64,000 bases of DNA, from the NCBI RefSeq assembly GCF_016908975.1, contig NZ_JAFBEX010000003.1, positions 186,001 to 250,000 on the forward strand, written 5' to 3'. This document shows, piece after piece, positions 9,957-17,514 of this stretch. The notes beneath the pieces are model-generated. The model worked only from the letters and a program-made list of their open reading frames with translations, was not told the origin of the DNA and searched no databases. The DNA comes from Neobacillus cucumis. GTDB lineage: Bacteria > Bacillota > Bacilli > Bacillales > Cytobacillaceae. Numbering within the stretch: the stretch's first letter is position 1; every line of letters starts with the position of its first letter. Made by a program: the position numbers and the translations under genes.

Positions 9957-10635
9957 GCTGCTCACCTAAATTTCTTGATTTTAAATAATAGCTATAAGTA
10001 CTAACTTGCTCCATCCATTTAGGAGCTTCTTCCTCATATCGGTTCAATTGCAATAATTCCTGCTGATAGGTATCCCCGATTTGAAGATCTGGTGTTGTTG
10101 TTTGAATGCAATTTGAGCGCAGAAGCGGAAAAAATTGATTGTCTGCGACATATAAACCTAATTCAGAAATATAGCTGTGATTCTGTGCTAAACCTTTAAT
10201 AAACCAGTGTCCGCTTTGATACGGGACAGTTATTTCGTTAAAATGGTGAGCATTTTTACCATTAAATAATATTTCCGTTACATCATAAATCCGGATTACT
10301 GTTACATGGTCTTCGAATTTTTGATTAAAAAATCGTTCAATGATTTTTTTGGGTAATTCGGAAGTGTCCCAGAAAAGTAATATTTTGCGAGGTGTAACAA
10401 GCTTTGCTAATAGCTCACCCTTTAGTGGATTTAATGCCGGTGAAATTGAATATTCTGAGGAATTTGTCTCCTTGGATGACTGCTGCTCACTGATGTTATT
10501 CGTTTTTCTATCTTCATTTTCTTCGAGCCATTTATGCCAACGGTATTGAACTTTCCCTACTGTCGTATTTAATTCTGTGGCAATTTTTCGAAATGATAAT
10601 CCATCAGTTCTTAACCTGATAATTTCCTCGATCAT
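9949..10635 (-). CDS. DUF4912 protein with N-terminal helix-turn-helix-like segment
   Basis: The 228-residue protein starts with a helix-turn-helix-like stretch (residues about 1-40, IIRLRTDGLSFRKIATELN then KVQYRWHKW), resembling resolvase/Trp-repressor-type DNA readers. The rest matches the DUF4912 pattern: a beta-rich domain with KILLFWDTSE, IRIYDVTEI and SYISELGLYV. No function is established for DUF4912. It is the first gene of a three-gene transcript with the GT4 enzyme and an unknown protein. Roughly 270 bases upstream hold only AT-rich sequence before the mobile-element remnant. Confidence 0.75.
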   Translation of the reverse strand: MIEEIIRLRTDGLSFRKIATELNTTVGKVQYRWHKWLEENEDRKTNNISEQQSSKETNSSEYSISPALNPLKGELLAKLVTPRKILLFWDTSELPKKIIERFFNQKFEDHVTVIRIYDVTEILFNGKNAHHFNEITVPYQSGHWFIKGLAQNHSYISELGLYVADNQFFPLLRSNCIQTTTPDLQIGDTYQQELLQLNRYEEEAPKWMEQVSTYSYYLKSRNLGEQHE

Positions 10636-10912
10636 TTATATCCCCCATTCTGTAAACAATCAATTTATGCAAATAATCGTAAAATTATTCCGATAATTTA
10701 TAATTTAATGGTATCACCAGATAGGAAAGCATACAATAAACACAATTTGTCGGTTTTTCGTTCGCCCATATAGCAAGCTAAATTTTCAGTTCAGAAAAAT
10801 TTTTTTAGCTCCCTATCACATACCGTTTATACAATTATCAACATTTTTCTGACCGACCATTACATCTACTTTCGACATATTCTGAATGTATAAAAAAAGA
10901 GGATACAATTAA

Positions 10913-10959
10913 GCATCCTCAGGCTGTCGAAAGAACCTCGACAGTTTCTTATTTTATAC
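10913..10959 (+). repeat. Left terminal inverted repeat with internal hairpin
   Basis: This copy holds an internal hairpin (CTGTCGA with TCGACAG, 10924-10944) followed by a T-rich tail; such subterminal hairpins can stop transcription entering an IS. A second hairpin formed with flanking sequence (GAGGAT with ATCCTC, 10899-10920) resembles a minus-strand terminator. Confidence 0.75.
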
Positions 10960-11025
10960 AGACACTTTAATAAATCACCGCTTAAAATGGAAATAACATT
11001 AATGGTAATTTCAGATTACAACAAG

Positions 11026-11159
11026 TCTGTTGATTGGCGCTCCAGGCACGAGCGGTTCGAGGGCGTGCCGGGGAGCCTCCTCATCGCTACGCTCCTGCGG
11101 GGTCTCCCCTGCCCCGTACTCCCGCAGGAGTCTGCGTGCCTTCCGCGCCAATCAACAGA
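11026..11159 (-). repeat. GC-rich intergenic repeat, family B, copy 1
   Basis: A 134-base element, far richer in GC than its surroundings, is bounded by a perfect 15-base inverted repeat (TCTGTTGATTGGCGC and its complement). The interior carries CTCCTGCGGG-type palindromes. It is the same family as 11937-12063 but in the opposite orientation. Open frames through it are not genes. Confidence 0.85.
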
Positions 11160-11207
11160 GTGTTTTCAATAAGGAATTAACTAAACTTATAAATATTAAA
11201 AAGAGTG

Positions 11208-11925
11208 GTGAATTCAATTTTTAATCCAAAAGAGTCTAGTCAAAATGTATATGAATTTGTATCTATTGATGAATTTGTTCCAGATAATCACCTTCTTCAT
11301 TTGATTGACAAATATATTGATTTTTCATTTCTTCTTGAAAAAACCCGTCCATATTATAGTAATGATAATTGACGCTCTACTGATCCCCTTATTCTATTTA
11401 AAATGATGTTTATTGTTTATATTACGGCATTCTTTCTGAGCGACAATTACAAAGAGAAATAAAAATGAACATCGCATACTGATGGTTCTTGGGATTGAGA
11501 TTCCATGATACAGTGCTACATCATTCTACGATTAGTTGGAATCATCAACACCGTTTTAAAGATACAAATATCTTTTTGGGTATTCAAAGAAGTGTCAGAA
11601 CTGCCCACTAATTTCCCAATGTAAACGCTCAAAAAATATGGTAAAAGTTGTAACACAAAACGTATGGGAGGAACATAAGGAAATTGTATGGTTAGGTTAA
11701 ATCGCTTATCCAAATCAGGAAAAATGCTTTATAAATTTAGAAAGGAAAAAATTGAGCGAAGATTCGGAGACTCGGGAAGAGCTGCACGGGCTTCACTATT
11801 GCTGGTTACGGGGATTGAAGAATGTATGTGAGCAGACTCTTCTTACTGCAGCCTTCCAAAATATAACAAAGATTACAGCATACTTGGCAAGGTTAGAAAA
11901 GGTGTGTTGCAATACTTTAGGTTGA
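11208..11925 (+). pseudogene. IS1182-family transposase remnant
   Basis: From a GTG at 11208 the translation reads VNSIFNPKESSQNVYEFVSI and continues with the IS1182 N-terminal pattern DKYIDFSFLLEKTRPYYS. There are in-frame stops at the GRPS position (GGA to TGA), after MNIAY, and before IAYP. The central catalytic region is missing: around 11575 the text jumps from the WNHQHRFKDT segment to the zinc-like KCQNCPL. The C-terminal signature [19 protein letters not shown] is kept. The gene is clearly dead, with stops, a frameshift and a deletion of several hundred bases. Confidence 0.88.
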
Positions 11926-11936
11926 TAGCCTCCCTG

Positions 11937-12063
11937 GTGATTGGAGTGGAGGGCACTTGACTCCTGCGGGATAGAGAGGTCACTGGAGATCCCGCAGGCG
12001 CCAAAGCGCCGAGGAGGCTCCAGGACCTCCCCGCGGAAAGCGAGTGCATGGAGCGGAAATCAG
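11937..12063 (+). repeat. GC-rich intergenic repeat, family B, copy 2
   Basis: Reads TGATTGGAGTGGAGGGCAC at the start and GGAGCGGAAATCA at the end, with internal CTCCTGCGGG / CCCGCAGG palindrome and GCCAAAGCGCCGAGGAGGCT. Same family as the copy at 11026-11159, inverted relative to it. Frames across it are spurious. Confidence 0.82.
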
Positions 12064-12110
12064 CAGGCCCAATTGAAGGGGAAATCAATAAATTTGGAAT
12101 TTAGATTCTG

Positions 12111-12163
12111 TAAAATAAAAAAATTGCCGAGAAAAATACCTTCTCTCGACAATCTGAGGATGC
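12111..12163 (-). repeat. Right terminal inverted repeat; also the probable phoU terminator
   Basis: Read on the minus strand it matches the left end and folds as TTGTCGAGAGAA with TTTTCTCGGCAA followed by a long T run. It begins 28 bases after the phoU stop, so it may now terminate the pst transcript. Confidence 0.75.
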
Positions 12164-12191
12164 GATTACGCAACATAATTTTTTTGACAAA

Positions 12192-12851
12192 CTATGCATT
12201 TAAATTTAATTGTTTTCCCGTAACAAGATAAATAGCATTCTCGGCAATATTTGTAGAATGGTCAGCAATTCTTTCAACAAACCTACATACAAATGCCAAC
12301 TGAATAATTTGATTTGTTGAATCCGGGTTTTGTGGAATATAACCTATTAACTCGTTAATGATGCGCCCAAACATTTGGTCAACTAGGTCATCTTTTTTTG
12401 CACATTTTTGTGCAAGAGAAACATCTTCAGTGGTAAAAGCCTCAATCGATTCAGAAACCATCTCTAATGCAATCCCCATCATATTCGGAATATCAATGAT
12501 TTCCTTAATATGTTTTTCCTCACCAATATGAATGGTTGATTTAGCAATATTTACGGCTATATCTGCTAATCTTTCAATCTCTGACGAAACCTTTAATGCC
12601 GCGCTTATTTTTCTAAGATCTGTTGCTACTGGTGATTCTCTTGCAATTAATAGTAATGCTTTATTGTTTATTTCATGCTCCAGTTCGTTTATTTCATTAT
12701 CCCCCATTATTACAGCTTTCGCCTTTTCGAGGTCTTGATTAACCAAAGAAACCATAGCCTCTCTAATGGCTATTTCTGCCTTTTTGGCCATCGATAAGAG
12801 CATGTCATTTAACTGCTTTAAATTATTATCAAAATTAGACCTTGTACTCAT
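12192..12851 (-). CDS. phoU: Phosphate transport regulator PhoU
   Basis: The 219-residue all-helical protein has the two PhoU repeats, each with an acidic metal-binding E/DxxxD-type motif (NELEHEINNKALLLIARESP and SEIERLADIAVN; ERIADHSTNIAENAIYL). It links the Pst transporter to the PhoR sensor and dampens phosphate uptake. It is the last gene of the pst cluster, 13 bases behind pstB. The ATG at 12851 follows GAGGTG. B. subtilis itself lacks phoU at this site as far as I recall, although many other Bacillaceae have it. Confidence 0.95.
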   Translation of the reverse strand: MSTRSNFDNNLKQLNDMLLSMAKKAEIAIREAMVSLVNQDLEKAKAVIMGDNEINELEHEINNKALLLIARESPVATDLRKISAALKVSSEIERLADIAVNIAKSTIHIGEEKHIKEIIDIPNMMGIALEMVSESIEAFTTEDVSLAQKCAKKDDLVDQMFGRIINELIGYIPQNPDSTNQIIQLAFVCRFVERIADHSTNIAENAIYLVTGKQLNLNA

Positions 12852-12864
12852 TCTATTCACCTCA

Positions 12865-13638
12865 TCATCCGAATCTTCCAGAAATATACCCTTCAGTACG
12901 TGAATCTGCAGGGTTTGAAAATATTTTTGCAGTAGAATCTAATTCTATTAACTCCCCCATCAAAAAGAATGCAGTCTTATCTGAAACCCTTGAGGCCTGC
13001 TGCATGTTATGGGTAACAATAACGATGGTATATTTTTCTTTTAATTCTAAAATTAATTCTTCAATTTTTAAGGTGGAAATCGGATCTAACGCAGAGGTTG
13101 GTTCATCCATTAACAATACCTCTGGTTTTGTCGCTAAAGCTCTGGCAATGCAAAGCCTTTGCTGTTGTCCGCCGGATAACCCTAACGCAGGTGCGTGTAA
13201 TCGGTCTTTTACTTCCTCCCAAAGAGCTACGTCCATCAATGATTTTGTAACAATCTCATCAAGATGAACCTTCTTTTTAATCCCATGAATTCTTGGCCCA
13301 TATGCAACATTGTCAAAAATGGATTGTGGAAATGGGTTTCCCTTTTGGAACACCATCCCAACATGTTTCCGAAGCTCTACAAGGTCAACTTTGTCATCAA
13401 GGATGTTTTTTCCTTCAAAGTTAATTTCACCTGTCATTTTAACATTTGGAACCATATTGATCATTAGATTAAGAGTTTTAATAAAGGTTGACTTACCGCA
13501 GCCTGACGGCCCAATAATGGCCGTAACCTCTTTTTTATTTATAGGGAAGTTTATATCTTTAAGGGCATGGTGGTCGCCATACCATAAATTCAAATGATCA
13601 ATACCAAAAACTTCTCTTGTTAACATCGAAGTTGTCAT
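12865..13638 (-). CDS. pstB: Phosphate ABC transporter ATP-binding protein PstB (second copy)
   Basis: The 257-residue ATPase has Walker [10 protein letters not shown], the ABC signature [16 protein letters not shown] and Walker [14 protein letters not shown], plus the D-loop and switch His (VTHNMQQ). It powers import of phosphate by PstSCA. It lies 12 bases behind the first pstB, and the two share the same C-terminal pattern (ISGRFG), matching pstBA/pstBB of B. subtilis. The paralogs diverge mostly at the N-terminus. Confidence 0.95.
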   Translation of the reverse strand: MTTSMLTREVFGIDHLNLWYGDHHALKDINFPINKKEVTAIIGPSGCGKSTFIKTLNLMINMVPNVKMTGEINFEGKNILDDKVDLVELRKHVGMVFQKGNPFPQSIFDNVAYGPRIHGIKKKVHLDEIVTKSLMDVALWEEVKDRLHAPALGLSGGQQQRLCIARALATKPEVLLMDEPTSALDPISTLKIEELILELKEKYTIVIVTHNMQQASRVSDKTAFFLMGELIELDSTAKIFSNPADSRTEGYISGRFG

Positions 13639-13650
13639 TGTTTTTCCCCC

Positions 13651-14490
13651 TTATCCAAATCTTCCAGAGATATATTCTTCGGTCTTTTTAACGGAAGGAT
13701 TGGTAAAGATTTTTTCGGTAGAATCATATTCAACCAAATCTCCATTCAAGAAGAATGCCGTTTTATCTGAAATTCGGGAAGCCTGCTGCATATTATGAGT
13801 AACAATAATGATTGAATAATCTTTTTTCAAGTCCACAATTAGTTCTTCAACTTTTGCGTTAGAAATAGGGTCTAATGCCGAACATGGCTCATCAAGCAGC
13901 ATGACTGTCGGCTTCATGGCAATGGTCCTAGCAATGCATAAACGCTGCTGTTGTCCCCCTGAGAGTGATAATGCAGATTTATGAAGTCGATCCTTCACTT
14001 CATCCCATATTGCCGCTTTTTCAAGGCTCTCCTGGACAATATCGTCAAGCTCACTTTTCTTTTTAACGCCACTAAATTTCAACGCATGTGTAATATTTTC
14101 ATAGATTGATTTTGGAAACGGATTTGGCTTTTGAAACACCATTCCAATCTCTTTCCTCAATGCCACAACATTTATTTGTTCTGATAATATATTTAAATCC
14201 TCATAAATGATTTCTCCTACAGCTCTTGCTCCAGGGATTAGATCATTCATCCGATTAATACTTCGTAGAAATGTTGACTTACCACAGCCTGAAGGTCCAA
14301 TTAATGCTGTAACAGCATTTTTCTCAATATCCATTGAAATCCCATTTACGGCACGTTTATCTCCATAATAGATTTCTAAATTATTGACTTTTAATATATT
14401 TTCCATTTGCACTGGGACGGTTAATGGTAAGGATTCTCCAGTTTTTTCTTTTAATAAAAGTGTTTCTTTTTCTAGTAACGATGTAACCAT
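13651..14490 (-). CDS. pstB: Phosphate ABC transporter ATP-binding protein PstB (first copy)
   Basis: This 279-residue paralog has Walker [10 protein letters not shown], signature [16 protein letters not shown] and Walker [14 protein letters not shown]. Its N-terminus carries some 25 extra residues before the ABC core compared with the second copy. I placed the start at 14490, where AGGTG sits seven bases upstream, rather than at the GTG three codons earlier. It follows pstA by about 16 bases. Confidence 0.95.
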   Translation of the reverse strand: MVTSLLEKETLLLKEKTGESLPLTVPVQMENILKVNNLEIYYGDKRAVNGISMDIEKNAVTALIGPSGCGKSTFLRSINRMNDLIPGARAVGEIIYEDLNILSEQINVVALRKEIGMVFQKPNPFPKSIYENITHALKFSGVKKKSELDDIVQESLEKAAIWDEVKDRLHKSALSLSGGQQQRLCIARTIAMKPTVMLLDEPCSALDPISNAKVEELIVDLKKDYSIIIVTHNMQQASRISDKTAFFLNGDLVEYDSTEKIFTNPSVKKTEEYISGRFG

Positions 14491-14506
14491 CCTTTTCACC
14501 TGCCCT

Positions 14507-15394
14507 TTATTTAGTTGCTGTGATTTTTTTATGAATCAAGCTTCCTATCCACCTAGCTAACAGGTTAAACAGTAAAACCGATAATACGAGCACGGCTGCA
14601 GAACCATTTGATACCTCTTCCACGTCAGGAATTAATCCTTGCGTATTTACCGACCAAATGTGTACCGCAAGCGTTTCTGCAGGACGAAAAATATTTAGTG
14701 GAGATTGTGCAGAAAAGGGGTTCCAGTCTGCATAATCAAGCCTTGGAGTTGATAAGCCTGCTGTAAATAATAAGGCTGCCGCTTCACCAAATACTCTTCC
14801 TGCCGCTAAGATGGCACCTGTTAAAATCGATGGAAAAGCACTTGGCAGAATAACTGTTTTAATGGTATGCCAATGAGTAATCCCTAATGCAAGACTTGCC
14901 TCTTTTAAGTCACGGGGCACTGTACGAATAGCGTCCTCGCTAACCCGTACAAGGACGGGAAGATTAAATACGGTCAGTGCTAATGCTCCGCCAAGAATGG
15001 TATAGCCCCAACCTGTTGAATTAACAAACATTAATAACCCAAACATCCCAATAACAATCGATGGAAGAGAAGCTAGTACTTCAATACAAGAACGGATGAT
15101 ATCGGTCACTTTACCAGGCTTAGCATATTCAGCCATATAAATTCCACCACCTAAACCAAGCGGAACCGTAATTAGCATCGTAATAAAGAGGACGTAAAAC
15201 GAATTAAATAATTGGTCACGAATTCCTCCGCCGGCTAATACATTGCTTGATGGCGTTGTTAAAAAGTGGAAAGAAACAGATTTTAAGCCATTGACTAATA
15301 TAAATGAGAATAATCCTACTAAAATCGAAATGATAATAATCGCAATCGCAATAAATACTCCAGTAGCTAAACGATCGGCAGTTTTACTATTCAT
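14507..15394 (-). CDS. pstA: Phosphate ABC transporter permease PstA
   Basis: The 295-residue membrane protein has six predicted hydrophobic segments and the inner-membrane-component EAA loop ([21 protein letters not shown]). It forms the channel with PstC. The ATG at 15394 follows GGAGG and shares its A with the pstC stop (TAATG), so the two are translationally coupled. The longer upstream frame lies within pstC and is not used. Confidence 0.95.
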   Translation of the reverse strand: MNSKTADRLATGVFIAIAIIIISILVGLFSFILVNGLKSVSFHFLTTPSSNVLAGGGIRDQLFNSFYVLFITMLITVPLGLGGGIYMAEYAKPGKVTDIIRSCIEVLASLPSIVIGMFGLLMFVNSTGWGYTILGGALALTVFNLPVLVRVSEDAIRTVPRDLKEASLALGITHWHTIKTVILPSAFPSILTGAILAAGRVFGEAAALLFTAGLSTPRLDYADWNPFSAQSPLNIFRPAETLAVHIWSVNTQGLIPDVEEVSNGSAAVLVLSVLLFNLLARWIGSLIHKKITATK

Positions 15395-16314
15395 TACATT
15401 TTCCTCCTTGATGATAGATAACGAATCAGGAGAATAAACGCAAACGACATGACTAATAAAATTAAACCCATGGACCAAAGTGTATTATTTTCAACACTTC
15501 CATATGTGGTATGACCCATGTTTAATGTAATAATCGTCGTTAACGTAGCTGAAGCATCCAAAAGGCTTGTTGGTAGAGTACGTACATTTCCGATTACCAT
15601 TTGAACAGCCAAAGCTTCTCCAAATGCTCTAGCCATACCTAAAACTACTGCTGTTAGTAATGTAGGAAGTGCAGCTGGAATAAGAACTTTTCTAATGGTT
15701 TGCCAGCGTGTAGCACCCAGTGCGTACGATCCCTCTCTTAAATTCTTTGGTAATGAGCTAATTGCATCCGTTGCAATAGTAGTGATGGTTGGTAATATCA
15801 TAATTGCCAAAACAATCGTCCCTGATAGCAAACTAAAGCCAAGACCGCCAACATGTTCTCTTACAAAAGGAACTAATACTGTAAGCCCGATGAATCCATA
15901 AACAACCGATGGTATTCCAACTAAAAGCTCTATGACTGGCTGTAATATTTTTCTTCCCCATGAAGGTGCAATCTCTATCATGAATATTGCCCCACCAATT
16001 CCTAATGGCGCAGCAACAATTGCAGCGAGAAAGGTGACAGCAAAAGAACCGAAGATAAATGGTACAACCCCATATTTCGGGTTAGCTTGATCTGTAGGAT
16101 TCCAATCTTTACTGGTTAAGAACTCAATAAGACTGACACCATTTTGGATAAATGATTGTAAACCTTTGGTGCCCAGGAAAATAGTAATGGATATTGTTGC
16201 CGAAATCATAATTACTGCGCATAAGATTACTAGAATTTTCCCGCGTAATTCACCGTTCATCCAATTTTTTTGAGATTTTAATAATCTTTCCTTGGCAGGA
16301 ATAATTTTTTCCAT
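15394..16314 (-). CDS. pstC: Phosphate ABC transporter permease PstC
   Basis: The 306-residue permease has a long N-terminal segment, six hydrophobic helices and the EAA loop (LREGSYALGATRWQTIRKVLIP). It pairs with PstA. It lies about 80 bases downstream of pstS, and no terminator is evident in that gap. Confidence 0.95.
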   Translation of the reverse strand: MEKIIPAKERLLKSQKNWMNGELRGKILVILCAVIMISATISITIFLGTKGLQSFIQNGVSLIEFLTSKDWNPTDQANPKYGVVPFIFGSFAVTFLAAIVAAPLGIGGAIFMIEIAPSWGRKILQPVIELLVGIPSVVYGFIGLTVLVPFVREHVGGLGFSLLSGTIVLAIMILPTITTIATDAISSLPKNLREGSYALGATRWQTIRKVLIPAALPTLLTAVVLGMARAFGEALAVQMVIGNVRTLPTSLLDASATLTTIITLNMGHTTYGSVENNTLWSMGLILLVMSFAFILLIRYLSSRRKM

Positions 16315-16394
16315 AATGCAAGAAACACCCCTAATTTACGTTATAACAGGGTAAATGTATATGTCACTTACCCCGTTTAAACCTTTTGCTTTAC

Positions 16395-17315
16395 TTATAG
16401 ATTTTTTTGATTTCCTTTAGCATCTCGTTCTACTTTCATTTTTGTAACAGGAAGATATCCTTGTTGTTTCAAAAGATTATTTTGGATCTCGTCTGACATC
16501 ATAAAGTCAAGGAACGCTTTTGCAAGATCTGTAGGTTCACCCTTTGTATAAGAGTGCTCATACGCCCATACAGGGAATTTTCCAGTTTGTACATTTTCAT
16601 CAGTTGCTTTTACACCATCAATGGAAAGAGGTGTTACTTTATCATCAGTGAAATATGAGAAAGCAAGGTAACCAATAGCGCCATCTGTTTCATTAATAAT
16701 CTTTTTAACTGTGTTTGAAGAATCTTCCGTAATACCTTCTGCTGGTGTTGCTCCATCAAGAGCAAGCTTATTGAATACTGCACGTGTACCAGAAGAGTCC
16801 GGACGGTTTACTAGAACGATTTTTTGGTCTTTTCCGCCAAGTTCTTTCCAGTTCGTAATTTTTCCAGTGAATACTTTGATTAAATCTTCTTTTGAAATAT
16901 CTTTAATGCCAACCTTAGGGTTAACAGCTGCTGTAATACCTACAACTGCTACTTTATGATCAACTAATTTGTCTGCAGGGATACCCTCTTTTTCTTCAGC
17001 AAAAACGTCAGAGTTACCAATTTGAACAGAGCCTTCAGCTACTTGTGATAAGCCTGTACCAGAACCACCGGCTTGTACTTGAATATCAACTTTTGGATTT
17101 TGAGCCATGAATTCTTCAGCTGCCGCCGCAACTAAAGGCTGCATAGCAGAAGAACCTGAAATCGATAAGGAACCTGAAAGTTCTTTCTTTTCTTCCGTTT
17201 TTGCTGTGGTGTTTTTACCTTCTGTTTTATCTGTAGAAGCCTCTCCACATGCAGCCATAAATACCATTAACGCTGCAAATAATGTAAGAAGGCTAAATTT
17301 TTTTACATTTTTCAT
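16395..17315 (-). CDS. pstS: Phosphate-binding lipoprotein PstS
   Basis: The 306-residue substrate-binding protein has a lipoprotein signal ending FMAAC, then a Thr/Lys/Glu-rich linker and the PstS core. The phosphate-binding motifs SGSSAMQPLV, GSGTGL and NRPDSSGTR are present. It delivers phosphate to PstCA at the outer face of the membrane. I set the start at 17315 (AGGAG 11 bases upstream). It is first in the operon and lies behind a PhoP box. Confidence 0.97.
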   Translation of the reverse strand: MKNVKKFSLLTLFAALMVFMAACGEASTDKTEGKNTTAKTEEKKELSGSLSISGSSAMQPLVAAAAEEFMAQNPKVDIQVQAGGSGTGLSQVAEGSVQIGNSDVFAEEKEGIPADKLVDHKVAVVGITAAVNPKVGIKDISKEDLIKVFTGKITNWKELGGKDQKIVLVNRPDSSGTRAVFNKLALDGATPAEGITEDSSNTVKKIINETDGAIGYLAFSYFTDDKVTPLSIDGVKATDENVQTGKFPVWAYEHSYTKGEPTDLAKAFLDFMMSDEIQNNLLKQQGYLPVTKMKVERDAKGNQKNL

Positions 17316-17387
17316 TCTTTTAATCACTCCTAAGAATTTTGTCGAAACTAGTTTATTTTTCTTACAGTTTTAAGATTAAAAGATGTA

Positions 17388-17447
17388 TGTAAATGCTGTT
17401 TTAATAAAATGTAAAGGTTTTGTAAATGTATGTATAGAAATTGTAAA
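17388..17447 (-). promoter_or_regulatory. PhoP-binding (Pho box) region upstream of pstS
   Basis: On the minus strand six hexamers resembling TT(A/T)ACA (TTTACA, TATACA, TTTACA, TTTACA, TTAAAA, TTTACA) begin at 17447, 17436, 17426, 17415, 17404 and 17393. The spacing is 11 bases except one of 10, that is one helical turn. This is the classic direct-repeat layout bound by phosphorylated PhoP dimers, so the operon should be induced by phosphate starvation. Confidence 0.88.
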
Positions 17448-17460
17448 TCCAGGGGAAAAT

Positions 17461-17496
17461 AAAAAACCACCTGACTCAGATTAGACAGGTGGTTTT
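17461..17496 (-). terminator. Terminator of pbpA
   Basis: AAAACCACCTG pairs with CAGGTGGTTTT, followed by T-rich sequence on the minus strand, between pbpA and the pstS Pho box. Confidence 0.88.
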
Positions 17497-17514
17497 AGGC
17501 ATAACATATTAAAA

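Larger units (their letters stand above)
10913..12163. mobile_element. Decayed IS1182-like insertion sequence
   Basis: The two boundaries are an imperfect inverted repeat of about 50 bases: the left end read inward (from GCATCCTCAGGCTGTCGA) matches the right end read inward on the other strand (from GCATCCTCAGATTGTCGA). Between them lies a transposase remnant on the plus strand and two GC-rich repeats. The remnant is about 1.25 kb including roughly 260 bases of repeats, against some 1.5-1.7 kb for an intact IS1182 element, so about half of the transposase gene is gone. No clear target duplication is visible. Confidence 0.8.

Noticed and set aside
10987-11224. Open frames across the first GC-rich repeat
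   Set aside because: They exist only because the repeat is GC-rich; no ribosome site or recognisable protein.
11873-12231. Open frames on both strands across the second GC-rich repeat and phoU 3' end
   Set aside because: They run through repeat sequence and the phoU terminator region; no family resemblance.
12842-13597. Plus-strand frames opposite pstB
   Set aside because: Antisense of conserved ABC ATPase coding; no start signals.
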